Of a stretch of 64,000 bases of DNA, positions 18,875 through 28,005 are shown piece after piece (the stretch's first letter is position 1; each line of letters begins with the position of its first letter). The DNA comes from Acidobacteriota bacterium. GTDB taxonomy: Bacteria; Acidobacteriota; Thermoanaerobaculia; Multivoradales; Multivoraceae. The notes under the pieces are model-generated. The model made no database searches, was not told where the DNA came from, and was given only the letters and a program-made list of their open reading frames with translations. A program made the position numbers and the translations under genes. The DNA lies in assembly GCA_028875725.1 (NCBI GenBank), contig JAPPCR010000023.1, positions 1 through 64,000 on the forward strand, written 5' to 3'.

Positions 18875-20734
18875 CTACGGCGTGTACCAGATGGGCGAAC
18901 TCCACGCCCGTTCCTGGTGGATCGCGTGGAGATCGGGGTTCGGTTCGATGCCGAGGCTGAGCGCGTCCCAGGTCGACCAGCGGCAGGTCGGATTCTCAAG
19001 CACGCGGACGTAGTAGAAGGAGCGGGCGCCGGCGTCGAAGTCCGGGTCGGTCCAGGTGGTCCGGAGTTCGACGGCGCCCTTGTCCCGGCTGATCGAGCAG
19101 TCGTCCAGGTTGACCTGGGCGCCGTTGTCGTCGCAGCGGTGGGTCTCGGGGTCGGGCTCCAGGCCGTCCGAGCAAACGACGTCGTAGACGCGCTCCTGCG
19201 CTTCGCCGTCCTCCAGCCAGCCCTTGATGACCTGGGCTCGCTGCAGCCAGGCGTTCTCCGGGTCGCGGAGCGCCCAGACCAGGAAGCTCGGCGCGTCGTC
19301 GTTCACGCCTTCGAGGTCGCCGCCCATCGGCACGCCGTGCTCGTAGGCCGCGGCGACCGGGTCCGCTGCCTCCGCCACGGCCTCATCGAGCCCGAAGCCC
19401 CCGAAGAAGCGCACGCGGATGCGCGTGCCCGAGGTGGCGAAGGACTCGCGTCGCTTCAGCGCGTCGAAGATCGCGGAGCGCGTGTTCCCGTCCGCCCACG
19501 CCCCCGCCAGGCCGCCGGTGCCGTGGGTGGCCTGGCGCGGCGTCCAGAAGTTCTCCCAGCCACCGTCCTCCTCGCGGTAGGCCGAGCCGCGCGCCTGGGG
19601 CGTGTTCGTCCTCGACGAGAAGCGGTTGTCCTCCTCGTAGGAGCCGGCGGAGACGTGGCTGTCGCTTGAGCCGACCGCGCCGAGGGCGTAGGGGTTCACG
19701 CCCAGTCGCTCCTCCATCTCGAGGCCGGTCAGCAGCGCGTCCCGCCAGTAGCCGCCCTTGAAGACCGAGATCGGGTCCGTGTTGTTCACCCGGTCCAGGT
19801 AGTACTGGACGATCTGGAAATCGGCCCACTCGTCGTTCGGCGACAGCGACGGATGGACCTCCGAGGTGCCCTTCTGCTGGCTGATCTCGGCCACCGGTTC
19901 GTTCCGAATCCGCTTGGCAGCGAATTCCGCGTCGATCTCCGCACCCTTCCAGGTTTCCCGGTCGGAGAAGGCCAGGCCGTCGCTCTGGTTCATGTTGTGC
20001 GGCATCGCCAGCGCCTCGATCCCCTCCTCGCGCAGGCCGTCGAGCCAGTTCCAGAGATCCTCGGGGTCGCCGTCCAGGGAACTGAAGGGCAACTCCGGCG
20101 CTTCGCCGCCGCGGAAGATGACGTTCCGGTGCACGTGGCGGCCACCGACCCCCTTCGTGTACTCGTAGCCGATCAGGGCAGTGAACCGACCCGGATCGTT
20201 GTGGCGCTCGGCGGCCTCGATGACCCGCTGCCAGGCGCTCGCCCGCACCTCCGGCCCGTTGATCGGGTCGCCAGTGGCGGCGAGTTCCCGCAACCGGCTC
20301 AGCGCTCCCAGCCGCGCCCGCGCGTCGCGGCCCTCGCCGCTGAACAGATCCTCGGTCAGCGGATGTCCATAGGTGGGACTGTCCGGGTCGATCAGCGCCG
20401 GCAGGGCGCCCAGGTACTCCGCGTGGTCGGTCACCGCGAGGAAGTCGAGCGGCGCGCCGGAAAGCCGGACCGATTCACCCGACGGATGAGGAATCGCCTC
20501 CCCCCTGGCGAACCGGTAGGCGTCGTCCGGCGTCGTTCGCACGGTGCCCATGAACGCGTCGTGGGAGTACATCGTGTGGATGTGCATGTCGCCGAACAGG
20601 GCGACGCGGTCCGCCGGCGAGGCGGAGGTGGCGCCGCCGGCGCCTGCGCCGGACGGGCCGTAGGCGTCGTCGGCCGACGGGCCGGCACAGGCGAGGACGG
20701 TCAGGGCGAGAGCGGGCAGACCGGTTCTGGTCAT
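18875..20734 (-). CDS. DUF3604 (PHP-like) lipoprotein, copy 2
   Basis: 619 residues, the same length as the paralogue at 6008-7867, and similar along the whole chain (shared blocks such as ERHNDPG, VHRNVIFRG, GTSEVHP.LSPNDEWA, QERAWSSPIWY). The signal ends in a lipobox at Cys16. The metal-type motif is GDMHIHTMYS (His51, His53). Calcium or zinc binding and phosphoesterase activity are only inferred from fold similarity. It is transcribed towards the quinoprotein block. A diverged copy of the palindromic element lies about 50 bases upstream of its ATG, and AAGGAGGG supplies the ribosome binding site. Confidence 0.9.
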   Translation of the reverse strand: MTRTGLPALALTVLACAGPSADDAYGPSGAGAGGATSASPADRVALFGDMHIHTMYSHDAFMGTVRTTPDDAYRFARGEAIPHPSGESVRLSGAPLDFLAVTDHAEYLGALPALIDPDSPTYGHPLTEDLFSGEGRDARARLGALSRLRELAATGDPINGPEVRASAWQRVIEAAERHNDPGRFTALIGYEYTKGVGGRHVHRNVIFRGGEAPELPFSSLDGDPEDLWNWLDGLREEGIEALAMPHNMNQSDGLAFSDRETWKGAEIDAEFAAKRIRNEPVAEISQQKGTSEVHPSLSPNDEWADFQIVQYYLDRVNNTDPISVFKGGYWRDALLTGLEMEERLGVNPYALGAVGSSDSHVSAGSYEEDNRFSSRTNTPQARGSAYREEDGGWENFWTPRQATHGTGGLAGAWADGNTRSAIFDALKRRESFATSGTRIRVRFFGGFGLDEAVAEAADPVAAAYEHGVPMGGDLEGVNDDAPSFLVWALRDPENAWLQRAQVIKGWLEDGEAQERVYDVVCSDGLEPDPETHRCDDNGAQVNLDDCSISRDKGAVELRTTWTDPDFDAGARSFYYVRVLENPTCRWSTWDALSLGIEPNPDLHAIHQERAWSSPIWYTP

Positions 20735-20785
20735 CGGCGGGGCCCTCCTTGTGAGTGGGGGCTTCCACGATAGCGGAGGAAGGAG

Positions 20786-20840
20786 CGAGGCCGGCGGCCT
20801 CGCGCGTTTTCTTCAGAAAGCCGGCGGGGACGCCGGCGCA
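20786..20840 (+). repeat. Dispersed hairpin element, diverged copy B
   Basis: 55 bases with the same left flank (AGGAGCGAGG), first hairpin (GAGGCC-GGC-GGCCTC), the linker CGCGCGTTT and the right end GCGCACCCAG as copy A, but with a different interior: a weak TTTCT/AGAAA pair and GCCGGCG-GGGA-CGCCGGC in place of hairpins 2 and 3. It occupies most of the 117-base gap between the phosphatase stop and the second DUF3604 start. Confidence 0.7.
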
Positions 20841-20851
20841 CCCAGTTGTAC

Positions 20852-21763
20852 CTACGCTGTCTTCTTGATCACCACGAAGGTGATGTCGTCCTCGGGCGCC
20901 GCGAAGGCCAGCAGGTCCGTCCTGAGCCGCTCGCAGATCTCCGGCGCCGGTTCGGCGCGCACGGCCTCGAGCAGCGCCTCGGCGCGTTCGTCGAGATACC
21001 GGCCGCCGCCGTGCTCGGCGAAGCCGTCGGTGTACAGCAGGAGCAGGTCGCCGGCCTCGAGCAGCTCCACCTCGCTGACCTCGTAGGGCCGCTTGTAGCC
21101 GAGCGGACCGGGGTCGACGCGCTCGTCCATGTAGGCGTTCGACGCGAACATGCCGACCGGCGGGAAGCGGACGAGCTGGTCTTCCGGCAGGTGCTCGATG
21201 CGGCCCGGACGGCCCGCGAACACCAGGGGCGCCGGGTGGCCGGCAGAGAAGAAGCGGAAGCTGCCCTGCTCGGACACCTCTCCGTAGACCATCGTGAGGT
21301 ACTTGTTCAGCGTCGTCGACTTGAAGAAACGCTGGTTGATGTGCTCGAAGAGCCGCGTGGTGATCTCGCCGAAGAGGTCGAGCTCGTAGTACGCCCCGAG
21401 CAGGAAGGCCTGGTGCAGCATGGCCGCGACCAGGGCGTCGGTCACCTTGTGCCCGGAGACGTCGGCCACCAGGACGCCGGTCCGCTGCCGGCACTTGCGC
21501 AGCCCGGCGACGACTTCCGCGCGCCCCGCTTCTTCCGCCTCGCGAAGCCGGCGCTCCAGGTCATAGCGCTGCTTGAAGTCGAGGTAGATCAGGTGGTCGC
21601 CGCCGATCGCCCGCAACAGCGGTATCGAGATCCCGTGCACCTCCACGCCGCGCAGGTTCGGCAGGTCGCCGGACGAGGGCTTCGTCGCCAGGCCGATCTC
21701 CTCGAGATTGGCCAGTTCGGCGCGGATCTCGGCCTGCCAGGTGTCGGTCGGAATCTGGGCCAC
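20852..21763 (-). CDS. PP2C/SpoIIE-type serine phosphatase
   Basis: Cytoplasmic phosphatase of 303 residues. The SpoIIE catalytic domain has the metal-binding VLVADVSGHKVTDAL, the 'FFSAGHPAPLVF' core, LLLYTDGFAE and the terminal PEDDITFVVIKK. The first 70 residues contain no recognised sensor domain. GTG 21763 was preferred to the ORF's earlier ATG because AGGGGGAG lies five bases upstream and the extra N-terminus is low-complexity. Such proteins act on anti-anti-sigma or similar phosphoproteins; no such partner is next to it. It lies near, but divergently from, the sensor kinase gene. Confidence 0.87.
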   Translation of the reverse strand: MAQIPTDTWQAEIRAELANLEEIGLATKPSSGDLPNLRGVEVHGISIPLLRAIGGDHLIYLDFKQRYDLERRLREAEEAGRAEVVAGLRKCRQRTGVLVADVSGHKVTDALVAAMLHQAFLLGAYYELDLFGEITTRLFEHINQRFFKSTTLNKYLTMVYGEVSEQGSFRFFSAGHPAPLVFAGRPGRIEHLPEDQLVRFPPVGMFASNAYMDERVDPGPLGYKRPYEVSEVELLEAGDLLLLYTDGFAEHGGGRYLDERAEALLEAVRAEPAPEICERLRTDLLAFAAPEDDITFVVIKKTA

Positions 21764-22050
21764 GGTGGCTCCCCCTACTGTCGACGACCGTGGCAGGCGG
21801 ACGGATCCGCCGCGCGGTCGAAGTGCGGAATGGGTTGCGCCGGACAGAGGCCGACGCCCCGACAGGGAGTCTACGCGCACCCAGGGGCACCAACAACAAG
21901 AAACCGGTGGCGGGCCATTCGACTGGCGAAGGCCCCCTTGCGGTTAGCGCGAGGTGGGGCCGCCCGCCCCCGTCGACATGGTGTCTGTGCGCGCGGCGGT
22001 GGATAAGCCCTCCCCACAGCCGGGCCGCACTGGACGGGCAGCCCCGGAAT
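21764..22050. other. Intergenic region without recognised features
   Basis: 287 bases upstream of the phosphatase. I see no gene, tRNA or strong hairpin. A short GCGCACCCAG string at about 21875 matches the right end of the palindromic element but has no hairpin beside it. Confidence 0.4.
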
Positions 22051-22212
22051 CTACGGTTCTCCCATCATCTCGACGATGGTGATGCCCTCTGAACACGCCC
22101 AGACGAAGAGCGCCGAACAGACCACGGCGAACATGGCCAGAATGCCGGTGAACAGCGCGATCCACCGAAGGAGTCGCACGACCTGCTGCTGCTCGGGGTA
22201 GAGAAGGTTCAT
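22051..22212 (-). CDS. Small single-pass membrane protein (53 aa)
   Basis: A 53-residue frame from ATG 22212 to the TAG at 22051. The N-terminal 19 residues are polar, followed by a strongly hydrophobic span (WIALFTGILAMFAVVCSAL and beyond) and a short acidic end (IVEMMGEP). It sits alone between the phosphatase and the sensor kinase genes and would be missed by a length cut-off. The ribosome binding site is weak and I recognise no family. Coding is supported by the coherent membrane-protein layout; it could still be chance. Confidence 0.45.
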   Translation of the reverse strand: MNLLYPEQQQVVRLLRWIALFTGILAMFAVVCSALFVWACSEGITIVEMMGEP

Positions 22213-22272
22213 GGCGCGGATCCGCGCATCGATCCGCACACTTACTAGACGAGAGCGACCGTGTCGTGATGT

Positions 22273-22302
22273 TTGAGCGATCAATCGGGAACAAGGCATA
22301 AT
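22273..22302 (+). promoter_or_regulatory. Candidate promoter of the sensor kinase, possibly leaderless
   Basis: TTGAGC at 22273-22278 and CATAAT at 22297-22302, separated by 18 bases, resemble sigma70-type -35 and -10 boxes. The expected start site falls at about 22308-22309, i.e. on the ATG of the kinase gene, so the transcript may have no leader. No Shine-Dalgarno is seen before that ATG. Confidence 0.4.
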
Positions 22303-22308
22303 CGCGCA

Positions 22309-24657
22309 ATGGTGCAGAGCGAGAAGCCCGAGGAACTTCGGCAACGGATCGCAGTGCTGGAAGAGCGTCTCTCCGCTCTTCCAGCCGCCGTCATGCGCGT
22401 CAGCGGCAGCCTGGACCTCAAGACCGTCCTGCAGGAGGTCCTGGACAGCGCCCGAGCGCTGACCGGTGCGAGCCGCGGCGTCATCGCAACCGAGGACGAA
22501 GGACAGGCTGAGCACCTGATCACGTCCGGCTTCGAACCCGAAGAACACGATGGAATAGTGGCGTGGCCCCACGGTGCCCAGTTGTTCGCGCACTTCCGGG
22601 ATCTTCAGAAACCACTGAGGCTGGCGAACCTGCAGGACTACGTCGGGCAACACGGCTTCCCTTCCACGCCGATGCGGTCTCAGACACTGCAATGCACGCC
22701 GTTGCACCACCGCGACGTGTACGTCGGCAGCTTCTTTCTCGCCGACAAGGACGGTGGACAGGAGTTCACGGAGAGCGACGAGGAGGTTCTGGTCCTGTTC
22801 GCCTCCCAGGCGGCCACGGCCATCGCCAACGCACGCGCCCACCGGGACGAGCAGCGCGCAAGGGCCGATCTGGAAGCCCTCGTCGAGATGTCGCCGGTGG
22901 GTGTCGTCGTGTTCGACGGCCAGAGCGGCAAGCCCGTGTCGTTCAACCGGGAAGCCCGGCGGATCGTCAGCGCTCTGCGAACACCGGGAGATTCCCCGGA
23001 AGAGCTGCTGGACGACGTGATCTGCCGCCGCGACGACGGACGCGAAGTGACTCTGGCCGAGTTTCCGCTGGCGCAGCAGTGGACCGATCCCGAAACGGTG
23101 CGCGCGGAGGAGATGACGCTCTCCGTACCCGATGGCCGCAGCGTGACGACGCTCGTCAACGCCACGCCGACACGCTCGAAGGAGGGTGCGATCGAGTCGA
23201 TGGTCGTCACCCTGCAGGACCTGACGCCCCTCGAGGAGCTCGACCGGTTGCGAGCCGAGTTTCTGAGCATGGTCAGTCATGAGCTCCGGGCGCCCCTGAT
23301 CTCGATCAAGGGCTCCACGGCCACCGTGCTGGGCGCCGCGCCGGCTCCCGATCCGGCGGAGATGCTGCAGTTCTTCCGGGTCATCGACGATCAGGCGAAT
23401 CAGATGCGCAACCTGATCGCCGACCTGCTGGACCAGGGGCGTATCGCGGCGGGCACCCTCTCGGTCTCCGCCGAGCGCGCCGAGGTGGCCGGCCTCATCG
23501 ATCAGGCCAGGAGCAGCTTCACCGGGGCCGGAAGCAGGCGCAACCTGACCATCGACCTGCCAGAGGACCTTCCGTTCGTTCTCGCGGACTCGGGCCGCAT
23601 CGTCCAGGTGCTCAACAATCTCCTGTCGAACGCGGCGCTGCATTCCCCTGACTCATCGCCGATCACGGTTGGCGCGTCACTGGACGACGACCACGTAGCC
23701 ATCTCGGTAACCGACCGCGGCAGTGGCGTGCCGCCGGAAAAGCTGCCTCACCTGTTCCGCAAGCAGACGGACGCATCCGGCGAGAAGGGAGTCGGCCTCG
23801 GCCTCGCCATCTGCAAGGGACTCGTGGAGGCGCACGGCGGCCGCATCTGGGCAGAGAGCGGCGAAGGGGACCGCGGTACACGGTTCACGTTCACGCTTCC
23901 GGTGGCCGTCGAGGCCGGCGATGTCGCCCCGAGCGCTCTCTCGCGCCGACCTCGTTCCTCGAAGCGGAACGGAGCGACGCCCATCCTCGTTCTCGACGAC
24001 GACCCGCAGACGCTGCGGCGCGTTCGGGACGCGCTTTCCGAGGCGGGCTACGCGGCGATACTGACCGGCGATCCCAACGAACTCCCCAAGCTCATCAGGA
24101 CGCACAGACCTCGACTGGTCCTGCTCGATCTCGTACTGCCCGACACGGACGGTCTCGAGTTGATGGAGACCGTCCCTGAACTGGAAGACGTGCCGGTCAT
24201 CTTCATCTCCGTCTACGACAGGGACGAGACGATCGTCCGGGCGCTGGATGCGAGAGCCGCGGACTACATCGTCAAGCCCTTCTCTCCGTCGGAGCTGACC
24301 GCGAGAGTGCGGGCGGCGCTCCGCCGACAGGCCGAGCCCAAGCCGTTCCGCCTGGGCGACCTGTCCATCAACTACGAGGAGCGTGAGGTCACGATGGACG
24401 GGCGGTCCGTGGCACTCACCGTTACCGAGTTCGAGGTGCTCCGGGTGCTTTCCAGCCACGCCGGACGCGTCGTGACGTACGAATCGCTGCTGCGCCAGGC
24501 CTGGAGCAAGCGCGCCCGGAGCACCGAGGACCCGAAGCTCGTGCGCGCCATGGTGAAGAGCCTCCGCCGCAAGCTGGGCGACGATGCCGCCCAGCCGGCC
24601 TACGTGCTCAACGAGCGCGGCGTCGGCTACCGCATGCCCCGGCCCGGCAGCGAGTAG
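22309..24657 (+). CDS. Sensor histidine kinase fused to an OmpR-type response regulator
   Basis: 782-residue cytoplasmic protein combining a whole two-component system. Order: short coiled coil; GAF-like sensor (about 30-190); PAS-like segment (about 195-305); HisKA with MVSHELRAPL (His324); HATPase with NNLLSNAALHSP and GVGLGLAICKGLV; receiver domain (about 557-670) with the phospho-acceptor Asp607 in LLDLVLPDTDG and the conserved KPFSP lysine; then a winged-helix DNA-binding domain (about 685-780) ending NERGVGYRMP. No transmembrane helix is present, so the signal is cytosolic. ATG 22309 was preferred over TTG 22273. The gene stands alone, so its targets are unknown. Confidence 0.9.
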   Translation: MVQSEKPEELRQRIAVLEERLSALPAAVMRVSGSLDLKTVLQEVLDSARALTGASRGVIATEDEGQAEHLITSGFEPEEHDGIVAWPHGAQLFAHFRDLQKPLRLANLQDYVGQHGFPSTPMRSQTLQCTPLHHRDVYVGSFFLADKDGGQEFTESDEEVLVLFASQAATAIANARAHRDEQRARADLEALVEMSPVGVVVFDGQSGKPVSFNREARRIVSALRTPGDSPEELLDDVICRRDDGREVTLAEFPLAQQWTDPETVRAEEMTLSVPDGRSVTTLVNATPTRSKEGAIESMVVTLQDLTPLEELDRLRAEFLSMVSHELRAPLISIKGSTATVLGAAPAPDPAEMLQFFRVIDDQANQMRNLIADLLDQGRIAAGTLSVSAERAEVAGLIDQARSSFTGAGSRRNLTIDLPEDLPFVLADSGRIVQVLNNLLSNAALHSPDSSPITVGASLDDDHVAISVTDRGSGVPPEKLPHLFRKQTDASGEKGVGLGLAICKGLVEAHGGRIWAESGEGDRGTRFTFTLPVAVEAGDVAPSALSRRPRSSKRNGATPILVLDDDPQTLRRVRDALSEAGYAAILTGDPNELPKLIRTHRPRLVLLDLVLPDTDGLELMETVPELEDVPVIFISVYDRDETIVRALDARAADYIVKPFSPSELTARVRAALRRQAEPKPFRLGDLSINYEEREVTMDGRSVALTVTEFEVLRVLSSHAGRVVTYESLLRQAWSKRARSTEDPKLVRAMVKSLRRKLGDDAAQPAYVLNERGVGYRMPRPGSE

Positions 24658-24681
24658 GTCACCGGTCGCGCTGTCAGAACA

Positions 24682-24770
24682 TGGCGGAGGGGGTGGGATT
24701 CGAACCCACGGTAGGGATTACCTACGCCGGTTTTCAAGACCGGTGCTTTCGACCACTCAGCCACCCCTCC
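24682..24770 (-). tRNA. tRNA-Ser (anticodon TGA)
   Basis: A complete class II tRNA: acceptor stem GGAGGGG/CCCCTCC, D-arm, anticodon stem CCGGT/ACCGG enclosing CTTGAAA (anticodon TGA), a long variable arm, the T-loop GGTTCGAATCC and an encoded CCA at 24684-24682. It follows serS by 25 bases on the same strand. Confidence 0.95.
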
Positions 24771-24795
24771 GGACGGCCGGCGAGACCTCAGGCGC

Positions 24796-26088
24796 CTAGC
24801 CTGACACGATCTCCTCCACCCCGCCGACATACGGCCGGAGCGCCTCGGGAATGCGCACGGAGCCCGACGCCGTCTGGTAGTTCTCCAGCAGCGCGACCAG
24901 CGTGCGGCCGACGGCCAGGCCGGAGCCGTTCAGGGTATGGACGTGGCGCAGGGCGCCGCCGCCCTGGGGGCGATAGCGGGTTCGCACTCGCCGTGCCTGG
25001 AACGCTTCCGCGTTGGAGCAGGACGAGATCTCCCGGTACGTCTCCTGGCCCGGCAGCCAGACTTCCAGGTCGTAGGTCTTGGCCATGGCGAAGCCCATGT
25101 CGCCGGTGCTCAGGCAGACGACCCGGTAAGGCAGTTCGAGCCGCTGAAGCACCTTCTCGGCATGAGCCGTCAGTTGCTCAAGCGCCTCGTCGCTGGCCTC
25201 GGGCGTCGTCACCTGCACCAGCTCCACCTTCTGGAACTGGTGCAGGCGGATGAGCCCGCGGACGTCACGGCCATAGGAACCCGCCTCGGCCCGGAAGCAG
25301 GGCGTGAGCGCGGCGTACCTGAGCGGCAGCCGGTCCTCCTCGAGCACTTCGTCGGCGTGGAGGTTGACCAGAGGCACCTCGCCGGTAGGGATGAGGTAGC
25401 GCTCGTCCGGCTGGACGTGGAAGAGATCTTCTTCGAACTTCGGGAGCTGGCCGCTGCCGACCAGGCAGTCCCGTTTCACCAGGAACGGCGGCAGCACTTC
25501 GGTGTAGCCGTGCTCCTCGGTGTGAAGGTCGAGCATGAAGGCGGCGAGCGCCCGTTCCAGGCGCGCGCCCCAGCCCATGTAGGTGACGAACCGGGCGCCG
25601 GCCAGCTTGGCGCCGCGCTCGAAGTCGAGAATGCCGAGTTCCGGGCCGATATCCCAGTGGTTCCTGGGCTCGAAGTCGAAACGGGGCGGTTCGCCGACGA
25701 TCCGCTCGACCCGGTTGACCGACTCGTCGGCGCCCACCGGAACGGACTCGTGGGCGATGTTCGGCACCTGGAGTGCGGCCTCGGTCAACTCCGCCTCGGC
25801 CTTCTCGACCACCTCCTCGAGGTGGTCGATGCGGACCTTGAGCCCGGTCATCTCTAGAATCAGATGTTCGGTGTCTTCCTTCTTCGCCTCGCCCTGAGCC
25901 TTCAGCCTGCCGATCTCCTGGCCTGCCAACCGCCGGCGATGCCGGAGTTCCTCGAGTTCGGTGAGCGCCTCGCGGCGTCGGCGGTCGCTGGTCGTCCACT
26001 GGTCGATCAGTGCGGGATCGACGCCGCGCGCTTCGACCGCCGCGGCAACCCGCTCGGGTTCGCTTCTGAGCAGTTCTCGGGGCAACAT
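24796..26088 (-). CDS. serS: Seryl-tRNA synthetase
   Basis: 430 residues, the normal bacterial length. The N-terminal tRNA-binding coiled coil (about 30-110, rich in Lys, Glu and Leu) is followed by the class II catalytic core. Motif 2 has [19 protein letters not shown] with HQFQKVE, and motif 3 has [19 protein letters not shown]. The ATG at 26088 is the first codon of the characteristic MLPRELL start. The gene lies directly upstream of its cognate tRNA-Ser, an arrangement that would allow joint transcription. Confidence 0.97.
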   Translation of the reverse strand: MLPRELLRSEPERVAAAVEARGVDPALIDQWTTSDRRRREALTELEELRHRRRLAGQEIGRLKAQGEAKKEDTEHLILEMTGLKVRIDHLEEVVEKAEAELTEAALQVPNIAHESVPVGADESVNRVERIVGEPPRFDFEPRNHWDIGPELGILDFERGAKLAGARFVTYMGWGARLERALAAFMLDLHTEEHGYTEVLPPFLVKRDCLVGSGQLPKFEEDLFHVQPDERYLIPTGEVPLVNLHADEVLEEDRLPLRYAALTPCFRAEAGSYGRDVRGLIRLHQFQKVELVQVTTPEASDEALEQLTAHAEKVLQRLELPYRVVCLSTGDMGFAMAKTYDLEVWLPGQETYREISSCSNAEAFQARRVRTRYRPQGGGALRHVHTLNGSGLAVGRTLVALLENYQTASGSVRIPEALRPYVGGVEEIVSG

Positions 26089-26139
26089 GGCGGTGGCAGT
26101 CTTCCAACGTTCGTCCCTCAGGGCAAGGATCGCTAACTG

Positions 26140-28005
26140 ATGACCGACCCAGAGCCAGCCTCGACCTCCGGCGCGCCTCCGGCGCCGACCTTGGCAGGCG
26201 CCCTGCCGCCTCTGCTCGCGGGGTTCGCGATGTTCGCCCTGGCCGGCGTTGAGCGCGACCCGCAGGCAGCCGCCGAAAGCCAGTACCTGGCGCTCGCGGC
26301 GACGACGGTTCTCCTGGCCGCGGCCGGGGTGGCCCGGCGGCCGTTTGGCGCACCGGCGCTGGCCCTGCCGGTCCTCGCCGTGGTCGCGTTCGTCGCCATC
26401 CCGCCCGCCGGCCCCGCCCGCGGCGCGGCGATGGGAGCCCTGCTCTGCCTCGGCCCGGGCGCACTGCTGGTCGACAGCCTGATCGCCCGGCGCGCCGAGC
26501 TGTTCGAGCCGCCCGGCTCGCTCGAACCGGCCCGCCTGTTGCGGCTGGGCGTCCTGCTGGCGGCGGCGCTCATCGGGCTCAACCTGCTCCTTCGGCAGGG
26601 AGAGCTGCTCGGCGGTTCGACGCTCAGGCTGCTGGTCGTCCTGGTCGCCATTCCGGCCGTGGCGACGGTGACCGTCCTGGTGCTGTTCGCTCGCTTCGGC
26701 GCTCCGGCCCTGGCGGGGACGGCGGCTCTGCTACTGGCCGCCGGCGGCGTGCGCTCGAACGTCGTCCTGGTGCTGGCGGCGGCCGCCTGCGCCGACGCCC
26801 TCGCGCGCGCCCTGGAGCAACGCTGGCCGGCGGCGGCGGGAGCGGCCGGTCTGGCGCTCGCCGCCGTGCTCGGTTTCGTCCTGGTCCGCGAACCCGCTTT
26901 CGGGGTACTCATCGCCGCCATGGCCGCAGCGATCGCCTGGCCTCGCTTCGCCTTCGCCATCGTCCTGGTCCTGGCCGGCGCCCTGACCGTGTGGCAACCG
27001 GTCGACGCGGGCGCGTTCTGGCCCGAAGTGCTCGCCGGACTGCCTCTGGTGCTGATCGCGGCACCGAGCCTGATCGGCAGGGGAAACCTCCAGACAGTGG
27101 CCGCGGCCGCACTGCTGGCCATCGCCGGACTGCGGTTCCTGCCGCCGCAGCAGGCGCTGCTGGCGGGCATCGCCCTTTGGACCGTGCTCTACGCGAAACG
27201 ATCGGACGGCCTGTCCGCCGAGGAACCGCCGGTCGGGCCCTGGCACAGTCTCGCGCTCCGCGGCGACGCCGCCGTGTTCGGCTACTGCCTGCAGGGAGGC
27301 CTGCTCGCGTTGGCGACGCTGTCGGCGACCTATCCGTGGCTCCAGCCGGCCCATCTCGAGGATCGGCTACGCGCCTTCGGACTCGGCGGCGGGCTCGAGC
27401 ACTGGTTTGCCCTGGGCGGCATCCTCCTGCTCGCCCACGCGTCGGCCGCGCTGGTCCGCAGGATGTCGGCGCCGCGGGTGCTGGTCCTCGCCCTGGCCGC
27501 CGTCCTGCTGACGACGGCCGCGCTCGGCGCATGGGACGCCTTCAAGCCGCGGCGGACGCTGCTCAACTCGCCCCGCCAGGTGCTGACGGCGGACAGCCCC
27601 CGCTGGACGGCGCCTGCCGGCGGCTGCGGGAAGCTGATCCTCGACACGGCGGTCGCCAACAGCGGCGGGGTCGCCACCGGTCAACCCGTGGCGCGTATCG
27701 GCGTCGGCGCCGCCGGGGACGCGGGCGCGGGTACCGGACCTGGGGTCGCCATCCTCCGGCACGGCGAGGACACCGGCGAATGGTCGGCCCGCGCGACCGG
27801 CGACATCGCCGGCCTGAAGCCCTGGCTGCACTGGGTGGCCGCCGGCGAAGGCGAACCGTTCTTTGGCACCCGCTACCGGAGCGAAGTCGACCTGACGCCC
27901 TTCTGCGGCAAGGGCGACCTGGTCGTCGTCCGGGACCCCGGGCTACCGGAGCAGGTGGAACTGACGCTGTTCTTCGCCCTTCAACTCGGCAAACCCGACG
28001 CTTGA
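26140..28005 (+). CDS. Polytopic membrane protein of unknown function (polysaccharide locus)
   Basis: 621 residues. About the first 470 are nearly continuous hydrophobic, alanine/leucine-rich segments compatible with roughly 12 or more membrane helices. The last 140 residues form a soluble beta-rich part ([14 protein letters not shown] ... '[15 protein letters not shown]'). No O-antigen ligase or flippase signature could be identified, so the function is unassigned. It opens the glycosyltransferase operon: the next gene begins in its stop as TTGA. A role in polymerising or exporting an envelope glycan is an inference from position only. The ATG follows AAGGAT. Confidence 0.7.
   Translation: MTDPEPASTSGAPPAPTLAGALPPLLAGFAMFALAGVERDPQAAAESQYLALAATTVLLAAAGVARRPFGAPALALPVLAVVAFVAIPPAGPARGAAMGALLCLGPGALLVDSLIARRAELFEPPGSLEPARLLRLGVLLAAALIGLNLLLRQGELLGGSTLRLLVVLVAIPAVATVTVLVLFARFGAPALAGTAALLLAAGGVRSNVVLVLAAAACADALARALEQRWPAAAGAAGLALAAVLGFVLVREPAFGVLIAAMAAAIAWPRFAFAIVLVLAGALTVWQPVDAGAFWPEVLAGLPLVLIAAPSLIGRGNLQTVAAAALLAIAGLRFLPPQQALLAGIALWTVLYAKRSDGLSAEEPPVGPWHSLALRGDAAVFGYCLQGGLLALATLSATYPWLQPAHLEDRLRAFGLGGGLEHWFALGGILLLAHASAALVRRMSAPRVLVLALAAVLLTTAALGAWDAFKPRRTLLNSPRQVLTADSPRWTAPAGGCGKLILDTAVANSGGVATGQPVARIGVGAAGDAGAGTGPGVAILRHGEDTGEWSARATGDIAGLKPWLHWVAAGEGEPFFGTRYRSEVDLTPFCGKGDLVVVRDPGLPEQVELTLFFALQLGKPDA

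Noticed and set aside
21868..21890. GCGCACCCAG string similar to the right end of the repeat element
   Set aside because: No hairpins or left flank accompany it; a ten-base match is expected by chance in this composition.
22051..23643. 530-codon minus-strand frame across the sensor kinase
   Set aside because: Only its last 53 codons, outside the kinase gene, look like protein; the rest is the complement of the kinase.
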